This document shows, piece by piece, positions 9,204-19,379 of a DNA stretch of 64,000 nt. Positions within the stretch are counted from its first letter, which is position 1, and the number at the start of each line of letters is the position of its first letter. The position numbers and the translations under genes are program-made. Source of the DNA: Mycolicibacterium peregrinum (GTDB lineage Bacteria; Actinomycetota; Actinomycetes; Mycobacteriales; Mycobacteriaceae). The stretch covers positions 124,001 to 188,000 of the forward strand of contig NZ_LQPP01000013.1 in assembly GCF_002102345.1 (NCBI RefSeq). The letters are read 5' to 3'. The notes below the pieces were generated by a model. It was not told the origin of the DNA. It saw nothing but the letters and a program-made list of their open reading frames with translations, and made no database searches.

Positions 9204-10184
9204 TCATTGGGGGCAGCTCTCGAACTGGGCGCGCAGCCTGGTCTGCAGCTCCGTCAGCGGTGGTGTCCGCGGCTGGGGTTCCCGGGCATCCTTGGAACAA
9301 CCGCCGGGACGGACGGTGATCTGTGCGTCATCGATTTCGTACACCGCGGGCAGTCCCGAGTTCTTGATGAGCTGAAGTTGGCCGATGGCAACGCGATCCC
9401 CGTCGGCGCCGGCAGGCACGTCCTTGATGGACACGCGTGGCGGTTTCAGATCGAATCCCCCTTTGGTCGGTGCCAGCTGATCGAGCGCCTCCCACAGAGA
9501 CAGCTGTTCCGGACTGGGCAGGCCGTGGTCGGAACGGATGCTCGGTGCAGAGTTCGTGTCCGCGTCGAAGACCGCCCAGTCCGCGGTCGAGTCCGGAAAG
9601 TCGGTCATCAGCCTCCGGACCGAGGCGGCGAACTCCGATGCGCTGAGCGGATCGCTCCAGTGGTCGAGACTGCGCAGGGTCACCGTCAGGCTGGTGTTCG
9701 CCGGTCGCCGGGCGCCGTCGGGGGATGCCGACCCGGCGATCTCGTGCGCGTAGTCGCCCCGCGAGAGTTTGAGCCAGTCCTGCCACGGCGGTTCCGGGGT
9801 GGTGTTCGACGGTGCGAAGCTCAGATACATCGTGGAGCCTGACTGGGCAGGGAAGGACGGGGCTGAACGTCTCACATAGACGCTGGCGCCCAGCCCGCCG
9901 TACACCATCGATCCGTGGATCTGGTCGGCGATGGTGCGACCGAGCGCCGACAGTTGGTCAGTGGTGGCATCGGCGCTGACGTAGACCTCGAAGCTGGCGG
10001 TGCGGACCCCGAACCCGCTGTTGCTCGAGACGGTGTGTGTGACGAACGTGACGCCGGGCTGACTTTTCAAGACGTTGTCGATCAAGCCGGCCGACCACGA
10101 GCCCCTGAACTGGCAACACGTGATGCCGAGCGCCAACACGACGCCGAGAATGGCCAGCCACACCTTCGGCCCGAGCTTTCGCAT
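9204..10184 (-). CDS. Membrane-anchored or secreted protein of unknown function
   Basis: 326 residues from an ATG at 10184 (MRKLGPKVWLAILGVVLALG), which has basic residues followed by a single hydrophobic segment. A CC pair follows (ITCCQFRGS), but the context is a poor lipobox. The extracytoplasmic part contains segments such as VTHTVSSNSGFGVRTASFEVYVS and a Pro/Arg-rich end. No recognised domain. It is divergent from purL, with 85 bases between starts that must hold the purL promoter. Confidence 0.65.
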   Translation of the reverse strand: MRKLGPKVWLAILGVVLALGITCCQFRGSWSAGLIDNVLKSQPGVTFVTHTVSSNSGFGVRTASFEVYVSADATTDQLSALGRTIADQIHGSMVYGGLGASVYVRRSAPSFPAQSGSTMYLSFAPSNTTPEPPWQDWLKLSRGDYAHEIAGSASPDGARRPANTSLTVTLRSLDHWSDPLSASEFAASVRRLMTDFPDSTADWAVFDADTNSAPSIRSDHGLPSPEQLSLWEALDQLAPTKGGFDLKPPRVSIKDVPAGADGDRVAIGQLQLIKNSGLPAVYEIDDAQITVRPGGCSKDAREPQPRTPPLTELQTRLRAQFESCPQ

Positions 10185-10269
10185 GCGCTGAGTATGCCGC
10201 CGCGGGGGCGGGTCGAGGCGCAGCCGGCAATCGCCTGGTCGGGCGTGCGCGAGCGGCAACGATAGACTT

Positions 10270-12582
10270 ATGGGCGTGACGTCTGAGCTCACCCACGCTA
10301 TCGACACGGTGCAGCGGGCAGCCGCCACCCCTGATCAGCCCCAGCCGTACCGCGAACTCGGTCTCAAGGACGACGAGTACGAGCGGATTCGCGAGATCCT
10401 GGGTCGCCGCCCCACTGATGCCGAGCTGGCCATGTACTCGGTGATGTGGAGCGAACACTGCTCCTACAAGTCCTCCAAGGTGCACCTGCGCTACTTCGGC
10501 GAGACCACCACCGACGAGATGCGCGCCGGCATGCTGGCCGGCATCGGGGAGAACGCCGGCGTCGTCGACATCGGCGACGGCTGGGCGGTCACCTTCAAGG
10601 TCGAATCGCACAACCATCCGTCCTACGTCGAGCCCTACCAGGGCGCCGCGACCGGCGTCGGCGGCATCGTCCGCGACATCATGGCGATGGGCGCCCGGCC
10701 GGTGGCGGTCATGGATCAGCTGCGCTTCGGTGCGGCCGACGCGCCGGACACCCGCCGCGTGCTCGACGGTGTGGTCCGCGGGGTCGGCGGCTACGGCAAC
10801 TCGCTGGGCCTGCCGAACATCGGCGGCGAGACGATCTTCGACCCCTCCTACGCGGGCAATCCGCTGGTCAACGCGCTGTGCGTCGGTGCGCTGCGCAAGG
10901 AAGACCTGCACCTGGCGTTCGCCTCGGGTACCGGCAACAAGATCATCCTGTTCGGTGCGCGCACCGGCCTGGACGGCATCGGCGGTGTCTCGGTGCTGGC
11001 ATCGGACACCTTCTCCGGTGACGAGAGCGGCGCGGGCCGCAAGAAGCTGCCGAGCGTTCAGGTGGGCGACCCGTTCACCGAGAAGGTGCTCATCGAGTGT
11101 TGCCTTGAGCTGTACTCGGCCGGCCTGGTGGTCGGTATCCAGGACCTCGGCGGAGCCGGATTGTCCTGTGCTACATCCGAACTCGCGTCTGCCGGTGATG
11201 GCGGCATGCGCATCGAGCTGGATCAGGTGCCGCTGCGGGCCAAGGACATGACCCCGGCCGAGGTGCTCTCCAGTGAGTCGCAGGAACGCATGTGTGCCGT
11301 CGTGACGCCGGAGAACGTCGAGGCGTTCATGGCCGTCTGCCGTAAGTGGGACGTGCTGGCCACGGTGATCGGCGAGGTCACCGACGGGGACCGGCTGGAG
11401 ATCACCTGGCACGGTGACACCGTGGTGGACGTCCCGCCGCGCACCGTGGCCCACGAAGGTCCTGTGTACCAGCGGCCGGTGGCCCGCCCCGACACCCAGG
11501 ACGCCCTGGTCGCCGACACCTCGGCGAACCTGCCGCGGCCCAAGACCGGCGACGAGCTCAAGGCCACCCTGCTGGCGCTGATCGGCAGCCCGCACCTGTG
11601 CAGCCGGGCGTTCATCACCGAGCAGTACGACCGCTACGTCCGCGGCAACACCGTGCTGGCCGAGCATGCCGACGGTGGCGTGCTGCGCATCGACGAGACC
11701 ACCGGCCGCGGCATCGCGGTCTCCACCGACGCGTCGGGCCGCTACACCCAGCTCGATCCGTACACCGGCGCGCAGCTGGCGCTGGCCGAGGCCTACCGCA
11801 ACGTCGCGGTCACCGGGGCCACCCCGGTCGCGGTGACCAACTGCCTCAACTTCGGGTCCCCTGAGGACCCTGGGGTGATGTGGCAGTTCAGCCAGGCCGT
11901 CCGGGGGCTGGCCGATGGCTGTGCGGCCCTTGGTATTCCGGTCACGGGTGGCAACGTCAGCTTCTACAACCAGACCGGCTCGACCGCCATCCTGCCGACC
12001 CCGGTGGTCGGCGTGCTCGGCGTGATCGACGACGTCAAGCGACGCATCCCCACCGGCCTGGGTACCGAACCGGGCGAGACGCTGCTGCTGCTCGGAGACA
12101 CCCACGACGAGTTCGACGGCTCGGTCTGGGCGCAGGTCACCGCCGATCATCTGGGCGGAGTTCCGCCGAAGGTGGACCTGGCCCGCGAGAAGCTGCTCGC
12201 CGAGGTGCTGACCGCGGCCTCGCGCGACGGCCTGATCTCGGCCGCCCACGATCTGTCCGAGGGCGGGCTGATCCAGGCTGTGGTCGAGGCTGCGCTGGCC
12301 GGTGAAACCGGTTGCCGGGTAATCCTTCCCAGCGAAATCGAATCAGCTGCCGATGCCTTTGTTCTGCTGTTCTCCGAGTCCGCCGGCCGGGTCTTGGTGG
12401 CCGTGCCCCGCACCGAGGAGAGCCGGTTCCGGTCTATGTGTGAGGCCAGGGACCTGCCGGTGACCCGGGTCGGCGTGGTGGACCAGGGAAGCAATTCGAT
12501 CGAGGTCCAAGGACAGTTCAGTATTTCGCTCGCGGAGCTACGGAGCACGTCGGAGGGCGTGCTGCCCGGGCTGTTCGGGTGA
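10270..12582 (+). CDS. purL: Phosphoribosylformylglycinamidine synthase subunit PurL
   Basis: 770 residues, the size of the small-type PurL that works with separate PurS and PurQ. Diagnostic stretches are [15 protein letters not shown] near the N-terminus, [20 protein letters not shown] with the catalytic His, and [12 protein letters not shown] in the second half. It performs the ATP-dependent amidation of FGAR to FGAM. ATG at 10270; an in-frame GTG two codons later is possible. The stop overlaps the next GTG by 4 bases (GTGA), coupling it to the membrane hydrolase gene. Confidence 0.97.
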   Translation: MGVTSELTHAIDTVQRAAATPDQPQPYRELGLKDDEYERIREILGRRPTDAELAMYSVMWSEHCSYKSSKVHLRYFGETTTDEMRAGMLAGIGENAGVVDIGDGWAVTFKVESHNHPSYVEPYQGAATGVGGIVRDIMAMGARPVAVMDQLRFGAADAPDTRRVLDGVVRGVGGYGNSLGLPNIGGETIFDPSYAGNPLVNALCVGALRKEDLHLAFASGTGNKIILFGARTGLDGIGGVSVLASDTFSGDESGAGRKKLPSVQVGDPFTEKVLIECCLELYSAGLVVGIQDLGGAGLSCATSELASAGDGGMRIELDQVPLRAKDMTPAEVLSSESQERMCAVVTPENVEAFMAVCRKWDVLATVIGEVTDGDRLEITWHGDTVVDVPPRTVAHEGPVYQRPVARPDTQDALVADTSANLPRPKTGDELKATLLALIGSPHLCSRAFITEQYDRYVRGNTVLAEHADGGVLRIDETTGRGIAVSTDASGRYTQLDPYTGAQLALAEAYRNVAVTGATPVAVTNCLNFGSPEDPGVMWQFSQAVRGLADGCAALGIPVTGGNVSFYNQTGSTAILPTPVVGVLGVIDDVKRRIPTGLGTEPGETLLLLGDTHDEFDGSVWAQVTADHLGGVPPKVDLAREKLLAEVLTAASRDGLISAAHDLSEGGLIQAVVEAALAGETGCRVILPSEIESAADAFVLLFSESAGRVLVAVPRTEESRFRSMCEARDLPVTRVGVVDQGSNSIEVQGQFSISLAELRSTSEGVLPGLFG

Positions 12583-14306
12583 CGGGGGAAACCCTCGACG
12601 AACGTCATCCTCTGCTGCGCTGGGCCTGGAGCCTGGTGCGACTGGACTTCACCGGCATCGCCGTCGGAGCCCTGTTCTTCTGTCTCTCGCTGACTCCGTC
12701 GCTGCTGCCGCGCGATTGGCTGTTCGCCGGATTGATCGGCGGCATCAACGCCGCGATCGGCTACGGCATCGGGGTCCTGTTGGGGAAAGCGCTGTACCGC
12801 TTCGTGTTACGGCGCAGGGCGTGGTGGCCCCCGGGTAAGCGGGTCCTGCTCGGCCTCAAAGTGGTTGTCGTGACCGGGGCGATCACGGCATCGATCCTGA
12901 TGCTGATTCCCGCGGCGGCCTGGCAACGACAGGTCTCGACTCTGATGGGCATGGAAGGCCCGGCCACGGCGGGCTATCTGCGGACCCTGATCATCGCGGT
13001 CGCGGTGGCGGCGGGGTTGATCGCCACGGCGCGGATGCTGCGTGACTTCGTGCGACTGCTGGCCAAGGTGTTCATCCGCCGCTGGCATCTGCACCGGGAG
13101 GTGGCCCAGTTCATCGGTACCGCCATCGTGGTGGTGCTGGTCGTCACGCTCGTCAACGGTGTGCTCTACCGTGGGTTCCTGGCCGGGGCCAGTCGGGTGT
13201 TCCAGCCGCAGAACTCCACCACCCGCGAAGGCGTCAGCCAACCTTCCGAACCCGAAAGATCGGGCAGCCCAGCGTCATTCGCAGCCTGGGATTCTCTGGG
13301 ATTCCAGGGCCGCAACTTCGTCGCGACCGGCCCGCGCGCCGCCGAGCTCGAGAAACTCAACGGTGCGCCCGCGCGGGAACCCATCCGGGTGTACGCCGGC
13401 CTGCATACCGCGGACTCCGACGATCAGCGGATCGCGGTGTTGCTCAGCGAACTTGAGCGCACCCACGCCTTCGACCGCAAGCTGCTGGTGATCGTCCCCA
13501 CCACCGGCACCGGTTGGGTCAACCCGATGGCCGCCCGCGCGCTGGAACTGATGTACAACGGGGACACCGCGATGGTCGGCATGCAGTATTCCTATCTGCC
13601 GAGCTGGATCTCGTTCATGGGCGACCGCGAGAAGTCGATGAACAACGGCCGGTTGATGATCGACGCGATCCACGCCCGCTGGGAACAACTGCCGCCCGAG
13701 CGCCGGCCCAAGCTGGTGCTCTACGGGGAGAGCCTGGGATCCATGGCCGGGCAGGGCGCCTTCAGCTGGCTGCCCGACATCTCCAGGATGGGCTTCTCCT
13801 CGGTGCTGTGGGTCGGCCCGCCCAACGCGAGCCCGCTGTGGCGCGGCCTGACCGTGCGCCGTGACCCGGGCACCCCGCAGGTGCGTCCCCGCTACGACAA
13901 CGGGCGCACCGTCCGGTTCTCCGAGGCCGCCGACGCCGCCGAGATCGCCGCCGACGCCGCCGAGCCGTGGGAGGGCACCAGGGTCCTGTTCCTGCAACAC
14001 CCTTCCGACCCGATCATCTGGTGGTCGACGGATCTGCTGTTCTCCGAACCGGATTGGCTGGTCGAACCGCCCGGGACGGATCGCACCGCCTCGATGCGGT
14101 GGTACCCGATCATCACGTTCTGGCAGGTGGCCGCCGACATCACCAACGCCTCCAGCGTGCCCAACGGACACGGGCACAACTATGGCGAATCGGTGCTCGA
14201 CGGCTGGGCTGCGGTGGCCGCACCGGACGGCTGGACGCGCGACGACACCGAACGCATCCGGCTGGCGCTGGAGAAGACCGCGGCCGACGACGGCCCCGAA
14301 TACTGA
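12579..14306 (+). CDS. Membrane-bound alpha/beta-hydrolase (Abhydrolase_9 family)
   Basis: 575 residues. The N-terminal ~210 residues carry about four or five hydrophobic helices ([24 protein letters not shown] and following). The C-terminal part is an alpha/beta hydrolase with the nucleophile elbow [10 protein letters not shown] near residue 385, an acid candidate in [11 protein letters not shown], and a C-terminal histidine in [10 protein letters not shown]. This architecture matches the actinobacterial Abhydrolase_9 family. It is probably a membrane-tethered esterase or lipase of unknown substrate. It is coupled to purL by GTGA and to the CPBP gene by TGATG. Confidence 0.85.
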   Translation: MTGETLDERHPLLRWAWSLVRLDFTGIAVGALFFCLSLTPSLLPRDWLFAGLIGGINAAIGYGIGVLLGKALYRFVLRRRAWWPPGKRVLLGLKVVVVTGAITASILMLIPAAAWQRQVSTLMGMEGPATAGYLRTLIIAVAVAAGLIATARMLRDFVRLLAKVFIRRWHLHREVAQFIGTAIVVVLVVTLVNGVLYRGFLAGASRVFQPQNSTTREGVSQPSEPERSGSPASFAAWDSLGFQGRNFVATGPRAAELEKLNGAPAREPIRVYAGLHTADSDDQRIAVLLSELERTHAFDRKLLVIVPTTGTGWVNPMAARALELMYNGDTAMVGMQYSYLPSWISFMGDREKSMNNGRLMIDAIHARWEQLPPERRPKLVLYGESLGSMAGQGAFSWLPDISRMGFSSVLWVGPPNASPLWRGLTVRRDPGTPQVRPRYDNGRTVRFSEAADAAEIAADAAEPWEGTRVLFLQHPSDPIIWWSTDLLFSEPDWLVEPPGTDRTASMRWYPIITFWQVAADITNASSVPNGHGHNYGESVLDGWAAVAAPDGWTRDDTERIRLALEKTAADDGPEY

Positions 14307-14956
14307 TGGCGGCGAGTCGGGTTCGCGCCGTGACGCTGGCGGCCGGCCTGGTGGCATGGAACGGTCTGGTCGATCCGAGGCTGCCGGCTCGGTGGCAACC
14401 GCTGGTGCGCGCGGTCCTCGGCAGTGCGTTGATGTTCGGGACCGGGGCCCGGCCGGGTTTGCGGCCACCGGCGTTGTGGTCGGGTGTGCGCCTCGGTGCG
14501 GCGGCCGCCACCGCGGTGAGCGCCGGTGTGGCCGCGACCTCCGCGGTGCCGATCGTCCGCACCGGGATGCGCGAAAAGACCCTGCCTGCAGCGCCCGGCA
14601 GCTGGTTGCTGCTGCGGATCCCGCTCGGGACCGTCTGGCCGGAGGAGGCGGCTTTCCGCGCCGCACTCGGCAAGGTCGGTGCCGAAGCGTTCGGCCCGGC
14701 CGGCGGTCAGGTGCTGCAGGCCACCGCGTTCGGGCTGTCCCATATCGCCGACGCGCGCGCCGCGGCCCAGCCCGTGATTCCGACCGTGCTGGTCACCGGC
14801 GTCGCCGGGTGGGTGTTCGGCCGGCTCGCGCAGCGGTCGGCGAGCCTGGTCGCGCCGATGCTGGCGCACCTGGCGATCAATGAGGCGGGCGCGCTGGCTG
14901 CACTGGCCTGCCAAGCCGTGCCAGCAGGGCTGCCACCGCGAGGATCGCGGCCGTGA
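14306..14956 (+). CDS. CPBP family intramembrane metalloprotease (Rv0804-like)
   Basis: 216 residues with several hydrophobic segments. The CPBP/Abi motif is present as PEEAAFRAAL (EExxxR), followed by AFGLSHIADARA (second motif with His) and a C-terminal LAHLAINEAGALAA. The family comprises CaaX-protease-like membrane enzymes; the substrate is unknown. The start ATG overlaps the previous stop by one base (TGATG). The 3' end overlaps the convergent permease gene by 80 bases, an unusually long antisense overlap. Confidence 0.82.
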   Translation: MAASRVRAVTLAAGLVAWNGLVDPRLPARWQPLVRAVLGSALMFGTGARPGLRPPALWSGVRLGAAAATAVSAGVAATSAVPIVRTGMREKTLPAAPGSWLLLRIPLGTVWPEEAAFRAALGKVGAEAFGPAGGQVLQATAFGLSHIADARAAAQPVIPTVLVTGVAGWVFGRLAQRSASLVAPMLAHLAINEAGALAALACQAVPAGLPPRGSRP

Positions 14957-16148
14957 CGATCAGCGGCCACAAGGTGGGCATCGAGAAATCGGTGACCCGC
15001 AGCGGGATCAACACCACACAGACCGCCACCACGACCAGGATCAACCGCGGTGCCTGCTGTGCCGCGGCCGAACCATCCACCCGCGAATTGGCCTCGGCGA
15101 CAAGCACATAGACCGCCACCAGGAGCAGTGCGGGGACCACCACCGGCAGTCTGCCGACGTAATCCTGGAACCGGGAGAAGGTCACGGCCAGAACACACAT
15201 CACCGCGGGCACCAGGAGCGCCACCTCCGGGCCCGACCCGAACAACCGTCCCGCGACCCGGGTGGCCGCCCACATCAGGGCCAGCAACGCAGCCGAGCCC
15301 AGGCACAATGCTCCGGTGGTGAACCAGTAGAAACCGGCATCGGCGAAGTACTCGGAGATGATCAGTGAGAGATTCACGGCGGTGCTGTGAAACCCGCCGG
15401 TCGCGCCGATGTTGGCGGCTGCCAGCAGGACCACCGCGCCCAGTGCCGTAACGCCCACCGCGGTGCCCACCGGCCGCGCCACCGACTCCAGACGGCCGCT
15501 CACCACGGTCGCCGCCTCGAAACCGACCAGGCCGAGGCCGAGCGGGATGGCCGCCGCGGTGGCCAGCAGGACCGAATCGACGTGGGAGCTCCCCATCATC
15601 ATCGGCGGTGTACCCGCCGCCACCCGGGCCATGATCGCCAGCGCCAGATAGCCGAAGACCAGCAGGCCCACGCCGGCCAGGGCGGCAGCCGTAGCACCCA
15701 CCGCGCGGGTCGGCAGGTAGGCCACCACCGCACCCGCGATCACCACCACGGCCATCGACCAACCGGGCCACCACCAGCCGGCCAGCGCGGTCTCCAGGTC
15801 CGGTGCGCCGGTCAGCGGCTGCAGTGCGAGAGTCAGCGCGGCGCCCACCCCCAGAAGTCCATACGCCGCCAGTTGGACGAGGCTGGTGAACCGCCCGGCC
15901 GCCGGACCGACGGTGGCGGCGACCAGATCACCCGTCGACACCGCCTGCGGCGCGTACCGGTGCAGGCGGGCGAACGCGACGACCAACACCGCCGCGATCG
16001 CCGCGGCGCACAGGCCGGCCACCCCGTTGAAGATCGCGGCGCCGATCGGTGCGAGGGACAGTCCGAGGGCGCGCCACGCGGGCAGAGGGGGCGGCCAGGT
16101 TGCGGACGGTTCGGGGCTCGCCGGTACTGCGCGTTTAGGCATTCGCAC
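14877..16148 (-). CDS. APC-superfamily amino acid permease-like transporter
   Basis: About 423 residues with 11-12 hydrophobic segments; GLSLAPIGAAIFNGVAGLCAAA near the start fits the unwound first helix of APC transporters. Likely an inner-membrane amino acid or amine transporter; substrate not deducible. The start is uncertain: GTG at 16148 or ATG two codons later. The C-terminal 26 codons overlap the CPBP gene on the other strand. A purine-rich GAGAGGGGAC lies about 16 bases upstream, too distant for an ideal Shine-Dalgarno. Confidence 0.8.
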   Translation of the reverse strand: MRMPKRAVPASPEPSATWPPPLPAWRALGLSLAPIGAAIFNGVAGLCAAAIAAVLVVAFARLHRYAPQAVSTGDLVAATVGPAAGRFTSLVQLAAYGLLGVGAALTLALQPLTGAPDLETALAGWWWPGWSMAVVVIAGAVVAYLPTRAVGATAAALAGVGLLVFGYLALAIMARVAAGTPPMMMGSSHVDSVLLATAAAIPLGLGLVGFEAATVVSGRLESVARPVGTAVGVTALGAVVLLAAANIGATGGFHSTAVNLSLIISEYFADAGFYWFTTGALCLGSAALLALMWAATRVAGRLFGSGPEVALLVPAVMCVLAVTFSRFQDYVGRLPVVVPALLLVAVYVLVAEANSRVDGSAAAQQAPRLILVVVAVCVVLIPLRVTDFSMPTLWPLIVTAAILAVAALLARLGRPVQPARPPH

Positions 16149-16204
16149 TGCCGTTCACAAAGTCCCCTCTCACCCGAATCCCCTGGATCAAGATCGTAAG
16201 GCTG

Positions 16205-17410
16205 TCACGGATTGATCGTGGGCTCACCGATCTGACGGCCCCAGACGTAGTCGACGAAGATCGGCGAGCCCAGCTCGACATGGTTGTACGGCGCGATCGA
16301 CAAACCGGTGTCCATCACCAGATACGGCGCAGGCCACAGATCGGCCGTGATCGGCTTCCAACAGCCGGGCTTACCTTCGGGGCCGCCCTTGGCGTTCACC
16401 CGCGGCAGGTTGTCCGGATACACGTAGGTGTTGCCCACGCCGATGCTCGACAAGGTCCCCGTGCTTTCGAAGGAATATCCGTTGTCGCCGCCGAACGTCG
16501 CATAGAAGGCGGGCGCGACGTCGTGGTAGTTGCGGATGGTGCAGAACAGCTGTCCCTGGTACTTGTCGAACAGCTTCGACGTCGGGATCAGGTCCTGCGC
16601 ACCGCGCTGCAGATACGGACCGCCTCGCTCGAGGATGTCCGAACCGGTTCCGGCGAAACCGATCGCCGCGACCAGCGCGGCATCGAGGTTGCCGCGCTGG
16701 GAGTTGAAGGTGGCGGCACTGCGCGCGGCGTCGCCCAGGCCGTCGAACAGGTCAGGGCCGGCCGCCGCATAGCGTTCGCCGAGATCGGCCAGTGCCGCGA
16801 TGTCGTGGCGCAGCGCGGGCATGCGCGGGTTCAGATCGTCGAGGATGGTGTTGCCGTCGGCCAGTGACTGGCCGAAGGCGCTGCCCAGCCCGCTCAACGC
16901 CTGGGCCGTGGCAGACAAGGTCTGGTTCAGCTTGATCGGGTCGACCTGTTCGGTGATCGCGGTGATCGTCTCGAACAACGTGTTGAACTCGGTGGTGACC
17001 GCCGTGACGTCGAGTGGGGTCGAGATCGAAACCCGTTGCGGGCTGGGATGTTCCGGAGAGGTGAAGGCTACATATTTGTTGCCGAACACCGTGGTCGCCT
17101 GGATCGAGGTCTGTACGTTGGCCGGGAGCAGATCCAGATACTTCGGGTTGATGTCGAGATGCACCAGGGCCCGGACCGGATCGGAGTCGGCGTCCACCGA
17201 GCCCACCCGACCGATCGGAACCCCGTTGAAGGTCACCTTCGAACCCGGATCGAGCACCAGGCCTGCGCGTGAGGCCAGCAGGGTCAGCGGGGCATTGGGC
17301 TCGAAAGCGCCCCGGAACTGCGCCACGATCAACCCCAGTAGCAGCGCGATGATCGCCAGAAACACGGCACCGGCCAAGCGGTACGGCGGATTTCGGTGAT
17401 CGGCAGACAT
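16205..17410 (-). CDS. Orphan MCE/MlaD-family protein
   Basis: 401 residues from ATG at 17410. A single N-terminal membrane anchor (LAGAVFLAIIALLLGLIVAQF) is followed by an MlaD/MCE domain with KVTFNGVPIGRVGSV, then a long helical region and a C-terminal domain with FCTIRNYHDVAPAFYATFG. MCE proteins form tubes for lipid transport in the envelope and are usually encoded as six-gene mce operons with yrbE permeases. Here there is only one and no yrbE, so it may be an orphan partner for another Mce complex. Start regions overlap by about 20 bases in the divergent orientation with the Rv0807-like ORF (ATG 17429). Confidence 0.9.
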   Translation of the reverse strand: MSADHRNPPYRLAGAVFLAIIALLLGLIVAQFRGAFEPNAPLTLLASRAGLVLDPGSKVTFNGVPIGRVGSVDADSDPVRALVHLDINPKYLDLLPANVQTSIQATTVFGNKYVAFTSPEHPSPQRVSISTPLDVTAVTTEFNTLFETITAITEQVDPIKLNQTLSATAQALSGLGSAFGQSLADGNTILDDLNPRMPALRHDIAALADLGERYAAAGPDLFDGLGDAARSAATFNSQRGNLDAALVAAIGFAGTGSDILERGGPYLQRGAQDLIPTSKLFDKYQGQLFCTIRNYHDVAPAFYATFGGDNGYSFESTGTLSSIGVGNTYVYPDNLPRVNAKGGPEGKPGCWKPITADLWPAPYLVMDTGLSIAPYNHVELGSPIFVDYVWGRQIGEPTINP

Positions 17411-17428
17411 TTTGCGAGACTCTATGGC

Positions 17429-17815
17429 ATGGCCGCGCGAGGCAGTGTCGATCCGCAAAAGACCAGGGCGGCGGTCGCCGCCGTGGCCGACTGGCTGCGC
17501 GGACCCACTCATCCGGAGCCCGCCCGCGCCGAACTGGCCGAGGCAGTCAGGTTGACCGCTCGCACCCTGGCCGCGATGGCGCCGGGCGCCAGCGTCGAGG
17601 TCCGGGTCCCGCCTTTCGTGGCGGTGCAGTGCATCGAAGGGCCGCGGCACACCCGCGGCAATCCGCCCAACGTCGTGGAAACCGACCCGCGGACCTGGCT
17701 GCTGCTGGCCACCGGACTACTTGATCTCGACGCAGCCGGATCCGCCGTGCAGATGTCGGGTTCACGGGCCGGCGAGGTGGCCCGATGGTTGCCCGTGGTG
17801 GCAGTGGGGTCCTGA
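17429..17815 (+). CDS. Sterol carrier family protein (Rv0807-like)
   Basis: 128 residues from ATG at 17429. The sequence has an acidic/alanine-rich helical N-terminus, then SVEVRVPPFVAVQCIEGPRHTRGNPPNVVETDPRTWLLLATGLL, which is the conserved part of the Rv0807 family annotated as sterol-carrier-like. Role unproven; possibly lipid binding. It begins 18 bases from the divergent MCE gene and its stop abuts the DoxX gene stop. Confidence 0.8.
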   Translation: MAARGSVDPQKTRAAVAAVADWLRGPTHPEPARAELAEAVRLTARTLAAMAPGASVEVRVPPFVAVQCIEGPRHTRGNPPNVVETDPRTWLLLATGLLDLDAAGSAVQMSGSRAGEVARWLPVVAVGS

Positions 17816-19183
17816 TCACCGGAAGTAGGGATATTCCTGCACCCAGTGAAAGCCCCGATTACGCAGGGTGAACTGGTCGAGATCCAGGCGATCCAGCCAG
17901 ATCGTGACGTCGCGGCCGGACAATGTGCCGGTCAGCTGCAGCTGGGCCGGAGTCGGACGGGATGCGGTGAACATGGCCACGGGCGTGCCGTCCGGTCCCG
18001 ACACGGTGAGCTTGTCCCCGTCGACCTTGACCGGTGCGTCCACCAATTCGCCACTCATGCGCTGATAGGTCACGACCTCTGGCCGGTCGAAAACGACTCG
18101 CTGCCAACGGTACTGGTCGGTGGTCAGTGGCGGCGCCGTCCTGCCGTCGACGTCGAACCGGCTCACCGTCCAGATCCCGTACAACTCGGGCTTGGCGCGG
18201 CCGCCGCCGTACTCGCTCCAGCTCAGCCATCCCGTCAGGACACAGCCGGCCACCATCCAGATGCCGAGTGCGGCCTGGACCCGGGTCGCGATGGTGTTGG
18301 CCCGGGCATCGGCGAACAGTTCGGGTTGCACAGCCGGTTCTGTGTTGCGCTGCAGCACCAGGAAGTCGGCCAGCCGCCGGTACTGCGGCGCCAGCAGCAC
18401 CAGGCCCATCAACATGAGATGCCCGGACAGAATCTTGACCGGCACGTCGAACGTCATGTTCAGCAGGAACACCTGGACCATGCTGGCCAGGGCGAGCAGC
18501 GCGCCCAGCGTCGCGGTCCGGGGCACGAACAGCAGCAAGCCGGCGAGAACCTCGACCGCACCCAGTGCCATCTCGTACGGATAGGAGCTGCCCACCTGCA
18601 GCCACAGCACCGACGCCGGGCTGAATTCGCCGTACGGGCGCAGCAACGCCGCCAACGGCGGAGCCGGCATCTGCGTCGGGATGAGCTTGGCGAATCCGTA
18701 GAACAACATCTGGCCGGCCACGCACAACCGCACAAACGTCAGGAACCACACCCACAACCTCGAGTAGTCCTGCCGCTGCCGGTCCACCCACGACCACACC
18801 GCCGTGCCGACGACCGAGAACACAAGCAGGCAGAAGATCATCACCCAGATCGCGGTCTGGTCCCCGCTGCCCGAGTCCTGATGCAGTACCGCCTCGACGC
18901 CGAAGGCATGACGGCCGACCCAGGTCACCACCGGGCCCAGGACGGTCATCTGCCACATCACCGCCCGATCCGGCAGCCAGTGGCCCACGATGCCCAGGAA
19001 GGCGAAGGTGATCTGCGCGAACAACAAACAGAACAGGCCGAAGTACAGGAAGCAGAACCGGAATGCGATCTTCGTCACCTCCGGCCAGGGTTGCGGCTGA
19101 GCCGGGTCGTCGGAATCGAGGAGATCGGTTGCCGGCTTGCCGGAGAGTTGGCGCGTCACGAAATCCATCCTTGCCGTTGGCAT
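17816..19183 (-). CDS. DoxX-family membrane protein
   Basis: 455 residues, or 450 from the internal MDFVTRQ start. Several membrane segments span residues 40-310. The DoxX-like core includes GQMLFYGFAKLIPTQMP, VGSSYPYEMALGAVEVLAGLLLFVPRTATLGALLAL and LLNMTFDVPVKILSGHLMLMGL. The C-terminal ~150 residues form a soluble domain (YRWQRVVFDRPEVVTYQRM). DoxX-type proteins are linked to quinone or thiol redox chemistry, but the exact function is unknown. It is divergent from purF; the ~200-base gap should contain both promoters. Confidence 0.82.
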   Translation of the reverse strand: MPTARMDFVTRQLSGKPATDLLDSDDPAQPQPWPEVTKIAFRFCFLYFGLFCLLFAQITFAFLGIVGHWLPDRAVMWQMTVLGPVVTWVGRHAFGVEAVLHQDSGSGDQTAIWVMIFCLLVFSVVGTAVWSWVDRQRQDYSRLWVWFLTFVRLCVAGQMLFYGFAKLIPTQMPAPPLAALLRPYGEFSPASVLWLQVGSSYPYEMALGAVEVLAGLLLFVPRTATLGALLALASMVQVFLLNMTFDVPVKILSGHLMLMGLVLLAPQYRRLADFLVLQRNTEPAVQPELFADARANTIATRVQAALGIWMVAGCVLTGWLSWSEYGGGRAKPELYGIWTVSRFDVDGRTAPPLTTDQYRWQRVVFDRPEVVTYQRMSGELVDAPVKVDGDKLTVSGPDGTPVAMFTASRPTPAQLQLTGTLSGRDVTIWLDRLDLDQFTLRNRGFHWVQEYPYFR

Positions 19184-19379
19184 GTAGTGGGTCGATGGGG
19201 TTAACCCGACGGTTCCGGCTACGGCTGATCACACCCCGGCGAACGGGTGGGGGAATGGCCAAGGCGGCGCCTGTTGTTGCAAAAGCCGGTGCCAGACCGG
19301 CCATTCGATTCTTTTGTTGGCCCGCCTGGACCGTAGACTCGGTTATGTCACCAACCGCCGCCCCGGGAGCAGCCCTATC

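Noticed and set aside
9958..12249. 763-codon open frame antisense to purL
   Set aside because: Shadow frame of high-GC codon use. purL is unambiguous, and the antisense product has no fold signature and a composition rich in His/Gln/Gly/Arg.
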